Shown: in pieces, positions 55,501 through 64,000 of the stretch
How positions within the stretch are numbered: position 1 is the stretch's first letter
Layout: the number at the start of each line of letters is the position of its first letter
Assembly: GCF_040436345.1 (NCBI RefSeq)
Contig: NC_133225.1
Span: 24,227,540 to 24,291,539 of the forward strand
Direction: 5' to 3'
DNA: 64,000 nucleotides
Origin: Pagrus major
Lineage: Eukaryota > Chordata > Actinopteri > Spariformes > Sparidae
Program-made: the position numbers and the translations under genes
Notes under the pieces: model-generated
What the model saw: only the letters and a program-made list of their open reading frames with translations
What the model was told of the DNA's origin: nothing
Database searches by the model: none

Positions 55501-58500
55501 GAATTATTGAGCACGATAGGCCATGCAACACTAAGATGCATGACTGTGAACACACGGTCTCTAAGACAAAAGAAGATGGTTGTCTTTGTATTGCTTGGTT
55601 TTTTTTATTGTTGTGTGGTGGAGTGTGTGTTTTCACGCACCTGGGAGAGCTGAGAGATGAAAATGTTCCATGATGCATCAGGTAAAGAGAGAGGGAAGGG
55701 GCAAATGAGGAGAAACAGACAAAACGAGTTACAAGATGATTAGGCAGTTTTATTTTGATTAAACACTGATCATGAAAGCTTCAACTTTTGTGAGTCCTCA
55801 GAGGAGGCGTGCATTGTAATCAATGGAATCACAGATACTTAAATATTAAACGGCTTTCCTGAGAGCTTTCATCATGACGTCTCTGCACCACTGTTCATCT
55901 TAAGTACATCTACACTGTTTACTTATTTATCTGAGCACGAGTTCATCGGCTCCCTTAGTTTTTATAAAGCACCTATTTCTACGCCCTGTGTTTGAATGAG
56001 ACCACAAACCTGCTTTAGTTATTCATGTCTTCATGCATCAGAGGAACATGCTTAGGTTTCCCTTGAAGCACCTGTCCTCCCCGATTAAACACACACACAC
56101 ACCAAAAACACACACTTCTTTTTAGCTGGTTTTATTGCCAGGTCTGTGCTCTAAAATATTGATGACTAGTAGTTCTGTTTGCCTCTGTCTGCCTCTGCAT
56201 GGAAACCATGTATGATAGGAGATCACAGAGGGGGAAAAAAAGCTCCAATCAGCAGGCGCAAACAAAGACAGCTGTTACCTGTCAGAGGAGGGAAACAGCT
56301 TCTGTCTCTCGCTTGTGTTTACACTGCTGCTTAGACGATGTTCATTCTTCTTTACCCATTTTGGCATTTAATTATCTTTACTGTGTAGGTCAGTGGTTCA
56401 CAAACATCAACAGCCCTGTAAGATGAGCTCAAGTGGCTCTTCATGAACACTGCATATCTGATTTTAACTATATAAAGGTGGATATTGTTACTATAATTTA
56501 TTCATACAAGATATAGTGATCCTGGATCTGAGTAGGCTTTCTCTCTTTTTTTAATTTGTTTTCTTGGACCTTCAGTAGCTGGACACTTTTATCCTTTACT
56601 TAAGCAATGTATTCTGACACCAATCAAACTGGACCACTGACATCCTGAAACACACCTCGAGGCGATCAGGATAATTCTGCAGCTCCTTCATCAGCAGGTG
56701 AAACTCCCCTTGCTCTTGACTTGTTTTCATAATTGGATGGACCCAGTGTTTTCTTTTTCTTCAGTTCAAGAAGTGAGGACAACAAAATCATCTTCACTCT
56801 TAGTGAATTTTCAGTGTGCAAGATTCCTGTGCAGATCGTTTTTTATATTCATTATTAAAAAAAAACATATACTTGGTGTGCAAAGGCATTTACTCAGGTT
56901 GGTGGGAGGCGGGTCACATTTAGTTGGTCTAAAATTGCCAGTAATTTATTGGTATAAATAAAAACATTTTTAAAGTAAAATATAAGTCATGAATGTAAGC
57001 AATTAAATCTGAATTCTTTTATGTTTGATTTTGTAATAAATGTATTTTTGAGCAGTCATGTGACACGGCTCGCTGTGACGGGCGATGTTATTTGCGAGTT
57101 CCCTCTTTTACAGTCACTTACTCAGCTGCCTATCTTTCTGTTATACACTGAGAAGTAATCTCTGAGTGAATATGCATATTTTAGTTTTCAATTTCATGTG
57201 TGCGACTACTAAGTGTTTTAAAAGGGTTTATGGAAAATGAAAGCCTTACAGAATAACAGAGCCCCACATATATTGAAAATACACTTTTAACAAACTTAAA
57301 CTTTAATGTGCCTTAATTGTCTGCACTTATGTGTGAAAGACAAATGCCCTCTTTTGTTGGGGTATATGGCAAACTTGGTACTATTGTCTTCTGTTACTGT
57401 ATCCGTAATCTTATACAGCAGGCTCCTCACCTCAGTTAAAAAATGTTTGCCCCCTCCAGCCCAAATGTCAAACTCCGACTATGGTTATTGGGACAAAAAG
57501 TATACTAAAGATCAACCTTGCACGAATTGGGAGTCGTATTTGTGAGTTTGTTGTGTAGATATTTTATCATAAAATGTGTCATTATTCTATTCTATTTATT
57601 CTATTTAATTATTCTAATAACCGAGCTGCAGAAGAACCTCCTGGAGTACCAGTGGACAGCTATGCAACGCAGGTTCCCTGCAGGATTTGAACCCAGAGCA
57701 TGAGATGTATTACATGTGTTTCCTGTGAGACTGGTGAAGAGAAGGTCTTGTGTATATAGAAGGCGTGTATATTTTTAAGGCTGTTTTAGTTTTAGCAGGG
57801 TAGAAATTATTTATTTGTAGAGGTTGTTTTTTTTTTTTAAACCTATGCATGTGTTCTTATCTTCCTGTAACACACAGGAGCTTCAGTGTTTCCTGATCCC
57901 TCTGCTTGGCTAAAATCTGTGACCAATCGTATGGATTGGACTGAACAGAATGTTTTTCTTAAAATATCTTTATCATTATCTCAGAGGACAACAATGGTGT
58001 TGTGACAGATAAAATCAAATGGAAAAAATGTGTTACAAAATATTTGGGACCTTTAAGACAAGTGCATGTTGCCTGTAATGCCCCAGTCGGTGCATCTATT
58101 AATTTTTATATTTCAGCAATTCCATTTGCATTTCATGCCTGTTGAGAGTACTAATTTAAGCCATATCTACTACACAACACATGACATAAACAGGGCCATA
58201 GATAGGGGCTCAATTCCCACTGGGGCTTCCATTCACAAATGCAGCATCATCTAAACATTATAAACATTATTTTATTGCCCATAAATGTTATTGTCCTTGC
58301 ACTAGTCATTTCTATAATTCTCTCTATATTGCTCTGTTTATCATTCTTCATTTTTATCTTGCTTAACTTCACCATCTCCTCCTCCATCTTATCTCTGAGC
58401 TCTGCAAATAAGCCTGAAAGCTGCAGCTTTACTGCATGCAGATCCCCTGCTGCTGCTATCCAAAAATCGGAGGCAGAGTATGTGCTCTGTAAAGCCTGAG

Positions 58501-60299
58501 GCTGTATAGATACAGCTCTGTAGCAATACTGAGGATGGTTACTGACCAGGGCTGTTACTGACCAGCTGAATGTGATGCAAAAACCTCCTGATAGATTCAG
58601 TGAAGAGGAAAATTAAACAAAATACTGCAGGTTAACCTATAATGTAGGTTTACATATTTGCCTACAGTTTTATTAAAACATTACCTTCCTCTCCATCTAC
58701 CTCTTCACTTTTCTGACATCAGACTAACATTTTGTAGCTAGAAACACACTGCAGTTATTTTAATAAATAAGGTGCAATTTGTAGAATATGGCAGAAATTG
58801 GAAGGTAGCTCCAAAAACAACTGACAACAGCTGCTCTTTGCAAGCCATACGTGGCTGTAGCTAGCTACTGTTAGCTTATTAGCTCATGGCTCAGTGTGCC
58901 GTGAAGCCAGTGGCCTAGAGTTTGTCTGGTTCGGGACCTCGGATCACCACGGGTGACGGGGCCCAGATCAACTGGATTTGGCCGCCTGATCTGAGAGTGA
59001 ACACGACTAGACACGGATAAAGAACTAAACACAGCCTTCAAAACCAACTGAGGTCAGTTTGATAACAGGGGATACAGTAGAGAGGTGATACAGCTGCTCT
59101 GACCAGGACTTTGACTTCGTGGACGACGTGACACAACAGGCGGCGACAGGAGAGGCGTGTGGCGGGAGAGAAGCGACAGAGAGTCGGACATCGGCAGCAG
59201 GTGAAAGCAGCGTATAGAGGGGGAATATTTCCACATCTTTCTCTGTGAATTGAGGATTTATGTCAATAAAACCAGAGGTGATTTTGAAAAGGCAGACCAA
59301 GACTGTGTTGGTGAGTTTAATTAGTTTATGTAGACTATGAATGAAGTGTGTTTTACCATGAGTTAACTAGACAGTTACGCTCGTCTTAGTTTGGTAAAAG
59401 AGAGAGACTTAAATTCAGCAGATGAACGGTTGTATTTTTCCTGTTTATTAAGGAAAACATTTCTTGCCATTTTTTAGTTAACTTTGTTCATTTATTACAC
59501 TAACAGCTGGTTTATATCTCCCTGCTGAAACTACAGGGGGCTATCAGACTATCACATCTTGCCGGTACAAAGTGGTGTTAGGAGACAGGACCGGCCGGGA
59601 CTAGCTGGTTAGCATGCTAATTCCATCATCATCAACATCTCTGCAAACATAGACATCTTTGACATTATGTCAAACACTGTTGCTTCATTACATTTTGTTG
59701 ATAAAGTTAGTTCACTTTTTGAACGTGTTAAACAGATCTTTGCAGATTGAGTGTGCAGATGCTTTTTTCTGTTCTAGCTTGACATTTTATAGCTCCAGCA
59801 CCTCAGTTTGATACTGGGTGAACGGTGGTTTTTAAACTAAAATTCTGGCCGTATCTTACAAATTGCTCCTTTAAAACTCTTATCTGTATTGTTTCTGTAC
59901 TCACAATATGAGCCAGTGTTCGTGGAAAGCTTTAAACAGTCCACACATTCTGGTGCATTAAAGCCTTAATGGAGCTCTTATCGGTTCTTATGTGGTATTA
60001 TAGCCACAATGGGGCCGCCATCAATACTTGGCTGTGGATTATTCACACTATAACTTTTTGTGCTCACACTCAATAACAGCTTTGATCGGGTATTATTTCT
60101 ACATTACACAGGTTCAGACAGTCAGCAGTTTGGTGTTTTCACAGTGTGCAGCGATGAGTCAGAAGATGTGATAATAACCACAACAGCACCCTCACAACAC
60201 CTCTGTGTTTACTGCCTGACACAAAATCAATGAATGCTGTCTTATCGAAGAATCATTACAAGCTGCTCACCAGCGTCTGACCTTGTAGCTCTATCCAGG

Positions 60300-60375
60300 T
60301 GTGTGTGCTTTGTGTGCATGTGTGCATGCGAGCGTGCATGCGTGCATGGATGCGTGCGTGCGAGCGTGCATGCAC
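60300..60375 (+). repeat. (TGCATGCG/TGTG)n simple repeat
   Basis: Alternating purine-pyrimidine run of tgtg, gcatgc and gcgtgc units; sequence of this type can adopt left-handed DNA. Confidence 0.85.
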
Positions 60376-60604
60376 TTGATTAATCTAGCTTGCATGTGTG
60401 CTTCACCATGTTTCTGTTTTCTCTGTGTTTGTGAGAAAGGGGACAGCTTTTGGGGTTTTTTTTTGTTTTTCAAGCTCTCCCCAATAAAGAAAGAGGACTC
60501 TGGTTGCCATGGTAACAGGATGAAACAACTGACCTCTGACCTCAGTGTGTGCAGTTTGACTTTGCACTTCACACTGACATTTCGAGTGATGAACTGCGAT
60601 CGAT

Positions 60605-60860
60605 CATGATTTCAATAACTAGAATGGCACTCAGTAGAGCGCATACCTCCACCAAATCCCAACAGTCCCCTTGAATTCACTCTAGCCTAATCCAATATCA
60701 AATAAGGCATGTTTGAATCTGCTGGATCAACATTTTTATTTGGATCCACATCAAAACTGTAAATCCATTCTTTACCATTATCAGAAGAAAGCAGTTCTCT
60801 CTTTTTGAGCCTACATTTGAATTCATTTTTCTTTCACTATAAAGCACTTTGCAATAATGT
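60605..60860 (-). repeat. Dispersed repeat, copy 2 (minus orientation, partial)
   Basis: The reverse complement of 60612-60670 matches 41595-41645 with few changes (gactgttggg...tggtggaggtatgc). The ggatccacatc block near 60738 matches the ggatccggat block of copy 1. Confidence 0.65.
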
Positions 60861-61877
60861 AAATCTAAAAAGTATTATTCATTACTGAGTAATGGGAAAT
60901 CAACAGTATCTTCCTCTCATACTCACTGGATAAGAGAGGACGTTAGAAAGATGACATAATCATCGCTGCAGAAAAGATTAAGGCTTCTGTTGTTCTCGTT
61001 GAGACTAGACACTGAAATGACCTCAATTAGTACTGTTTTGCCATGTTCAGCAAACTTAACATCATGAATACATCCTTCTATCGCGTTATGTAGTCCCTGC
61101 TGTTGGCTTCTTGAAGTGTGCCTGACTCCTAACACACTGCGGCACCCGGCTCAACAGGACTGGCAATGCCATGATTCCTACTGTAAAGTTTGTCTGACCT
61201 AGCAACAGTAACTAAGGGGTGCATGACTTTCGGTCAATTGTGGCTTCCTGAAGGCTGATGGCTTCCATGTGACCACAACATCACCAGTTCAGGGGCGTTT
61301 GTTGTGTGTTATTATCCCCCCCAAGTTTCCTGTCTAACCATCCACTGTCCACTAAAGACAACATGTCCAACAAGAATGAGCTCAGAACAACAACACATAC
61401 AGTGAATTGTGTTCACACTAGAACGCTCGGATCATTGAGTCCCAGTCTAAAAAGTATAAATTTAGTCTGCAGTGCAGTATTTTCAGCAGAAGAAAAGTTC
61501 TACAGATATCAGAGTGTAATCGATCAATGTCAAATACACAGAGGCAATAGCAAACTGAGCCCTCATCTGAAGTGTGAATATCAATCAGAATATCACACAT
61601 TAAAGGCTCATTTGCAGTCCAAAGGCACAAAAAGGGATTTTTCACACTTTAGACTGAATCATCTTACATAATGAGTTTTGATTTAAATTCGTGAAGAATG
61701 TGGAGCGAGGAGAGCGACAGGACATCAAAATCTAAACGGATAAATGCACAAGACAGTTATATTAAGGTTTAAGATGGAAGGTAAACGAGACAATTACTGA
61801 TCAAGATGACCTTTGACCTCCCAGTATGGCTACTTTGAGAAAACAGAAGTCCACTGGCCTTTCATACAACTCTACCA

Positions 61878-61968
61878 TTAAATGTAACCTGGTTTGATCA
61901 AGTATTCGACCTTCTTGGTATTGAAGCTCTGTTTCGTGGCATCCAGGAGTTTGTTTCTCTCGGCCTCG
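61878..61968 (-). CDS. Possible terminal coding exon of an unidentified gene
   Basis: Minus strand: acceptor TTTCTTTAG at 61969, then one base of a split codon and 29 codons, EAERNKLLDATKQSFNTKKV to IKPGYI, then TAA. Composition is charged and helix-like, as in real exons, and the polypyrimidine tract is good. I do not recognise the protein. It does not fit any part of Homer that I know. It could be the end of a gene entering from beyond 64000, or chance. No partner exon was found between here and the window end. Confidence 0.35.
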
Positions 61969-61979
61969 CTAAAGAAACA

Positions 61980-63880
61980 GACAAGACAAACCATCAGCTC
62001 TTATCTGAGAGTCTCAGGACTGAGGTCGAGGTTAGCAGCGTGACTCTGCAGCATGTCACACCTGCTGAATGGCTCTTTGTGAGGACTTCTACACAAAAAC
62101 ACACACTCACACACTTAAGTCTGTTTCGAATGTCTCTACAACAACCTAACACACTGTTTATCACACACTAATAAAAAAGTCTGGCAGCTCTGAGGCATTC
62201 CAAAAGTTAGCATGTGACATTGTTTCCTCCATGTTTGTACCATTAAATCACAGCCACCGAATCAGGGCGTGCAATAGTTGACGCTGTAAATGCCAGAAGA
62301 GCTGCCCCAGAAAATACCACTCTGTGTCTCGTAGTCTACTTGTAGAAGAAAAATTGAGGTGAAGGACAAAAAGTTTCCACTGCAGGCAAACTTTCACGTC
62401 TCCAACTGAACCTCAGAATTATCAAGTCCACCAAGAAATCACCAACACTGGCAGGATAAAAGCTGGCCATTGTCCTTTCAGCTGCAGCCAGATTCCCCTC
62501 AATTATAGATGATTCAGCTCCCTCCGTCCCTCCCTCCATCTCTACTCTCTCTTCTATTCTCCTAGTCCCTCATTCTCCTTTCTTTCAGTCCTGGCCATTA
62601 CTGCCCCTCCGAACACCTTCAGCACCAGCGTCTCTATCTCCATTTGTCATGCATGAAATCTTTTAATGGAGTTAACCAATGGGAGAATAATGGAGCGGAC
62701 AGATGGGGATCCATCTAATCCCTCGTGATTCTGTATATGTTTAAAATAGAAACAAAGGCGAGGAGAGTTGATTGAGATATTACTTCTCTGCTCTGTCTCT
62801 TTGTTGGCCTTCAAGGTCACAGGTCCAGTGGTTCAACCTGAACCTGTTTTTCAACCTTATTAAAGGCAACAAAAGTCTATTAATTAGATCCTTTTGATAT
62901 TTCCTGTGAAGTCTGACCAGCAAACACTTAACTGCATGTGACATGAGAGAGCGTCCGCGACAAAATCAGCTTGATTTAAGTGTTACCAATTAGAGCAGAC
63001 CTATTCATGGGCCAAATATGGACCTTTAACAACCTCATTCAGGCCATTTGATTATTTTCTTGGTAGACATATAAACATTTATTGTTTATGTCTGTTGCTA
63101 AACAAAAAGTACTCTAATTTTATTAAGAAGTACTAACCCAGGCTGTTTAAGCAGGGGGACTTTATGAGAATCAAACAACAGACTTCCAATGATAAAGAAG
63201 GTGCATTGTTTTTTCATGAAGTATTTCTTTTTTTCAAATTGTGAAAACTTATAAATAAAGCAGAGAAAAAAATTAAGAAAATAAAAACAAATAAAATAAA
63301 AAAAACGTGTAACATAATGTGTGAGCGTTCACAGGTCAGATATAAGGTAAGAGTAAGAGAGGTAAGAGTCCCGCCCCTTGGCACTTCACTTTTTATTAAA
63401 TCTGTCCCTTCTACAAAAGTAGTTGAATAGGCCTGAATTAGTGTCCTAACTGGCTGCACGCCCTGTTTCTATTTTCATTCCTGCTGCTCATGTTGAACTC
63501 ATGACATGAACAAGGAATGGTTGATTCATGAAGTTGAAATGAGGAGTTTTCGATATACCATCTGCTTTTACTATAAAAAACTAAATAAGGTGCCAGCTGG
63601 CTGGAGGGTGATCGCCAAGAAGCTGAAAGTTTCTGGTAATAAAAAAAAAAAAACACACACACCATCTTTACTTCCTGATATATAATTTCCAGTAGAGAAG
63701 CTATGCAAACTCAACAATCTTTCACTTGAATGGTCTCCAATCTAATCTTCAGCACACAGCAGATAGGTACGTGGTCTGTTTACACGACGTGACAGAGTGC
63801 ATGTTTAACAGATTTAGTGAGGACAGCGTGCGCCCAACATCCTGTCGCATCGGACACTCACATGCAGACAGGACACAGTG
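61980..63880. other. Right flank, no gene recognised
   Basis: No coding exon supported on either strand. AT-rich with an A-run near 63640; ends in a dispersed repeat copy. Confidence 0.5.
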
Positions 63881-63884
63881 TAAG

Positions 63885-64000
63885 CTTTCAGCCCAGTCAC
63901 CAGGATGTCATGTTGGCAGTTAACGTTTTAGAAAACATTTGTAGCAAAGTATCATATAACATTCACATTACAGTGCTTATTAGTCACCTTTCACATCAGG
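63885..64000 (+). repeat. Dispersed repeat (cagcccagtcaccaggat), copy 2, cut by window end
   Basis: Shares cagcccagtc.ccaggat, atgttggcagttaa and acattcacattaca with 46915-47160, in the same order and orientation. Confidence 0.6.

Larger units (their letters stand above)
52575..61877. other. Presumed homer3 5' intron, no confirmed exon
   Basis: No EVH1-coding exon found on the minus strand. Contains simple repeats (56090 CA run; 60300-60375 TGCATGCG run), a repeat-like block at 58840-59010 with gttagctagctactgttagc-type sequence, tRNA-like box-B fragments near 57680 and 58205, and one weak candidate exon at 56656-56730 discussed as a finding. Confidence 0.5.

Noticed and set aside
57600-57710. 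Possible coding exon TELQKNLLEYQ on the plus strand
   Set aside because: The segment overlaps a tRNA-like box-B sequence (gggttcaaatcc on the minus strand) and has no convincing splice partners; more likely SINE-derived.

Overview
The window is vertebrate nuclear DNA from a ray-finned fish, most likely a percomorph teleost. Genes are split into short exons by GT-AG introns. Spaces between exons hold dispersed repeats of the kind common in spiny-rayed fish genomes, plus a decayed non-LTR retrotransposon and a decayed DNA transposon. There are no operons, CRISPR arrays or bacterial features. All exon joins below were read by hand; phases and lengths were checked for consistency, but no transcript evidence was available.

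Layout. (1) About 1.2-13.3 kb, minus strand: arrdc2, an alpha-arrestin adaptor of the NEDD4 ubiquitin ligase pathway. It has seven coding exons (409 aa) and a second upstream coding first exon with its own TATA promoter and non-coding leader exon (402-aa isoform). (2) 13.8-17.4 kb: a mobile-element cluster, with a perfect 119-bp inverted repeat, a DNA-transposon remnant with inverted ends, and a broken LINE lying inside that remnant. (3) 18.9-23.4 kb, minus strand: an eight-exon gene (440 aa) made of short axonemal-type repeats, best matched to the SAXO5/TEX45 family, with an RFX X-box-like site upstream. (4) 24.6-26.8 kb, plus strand: uba52, the ubiquitin-L40 ribosomal fusion, complete at 128 aa, with a 5'-TOP type start. 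(5) 26.8-31.7 kb: intergenic, repeat-rich. (6) 31.7-52.6 kb, minus strand: the last five coding exons (222 residues) of homer3, i.e. linker plus C-terminal coiled coil. Its EVH1 exons are not in the window and probably lie beyond base 64000. One homer3 intron uses a GC rather than GT donor. (7) 52.6-64 kb: mostly presumed homer3 intron or flank, with an unidentified possible terminal exon at 61.9 kb.

arrdc2, uba52 and homer3 are all, to my knowledge, on human 19p13.11, so this is ordinary conserved synteny rather than a functional cluster. uba52 and the SAXO5-like gene are head to head, 1.3 kb apart. uba52 and homer3 are tail to tail. I found no previously undescribed multi-gene system. The most unusual sequence signals are two perfect long inverted repeats (119 bp and 52 bp arms), the paired arrdc2 first exons, the GC-AG intron and the nested transposon.
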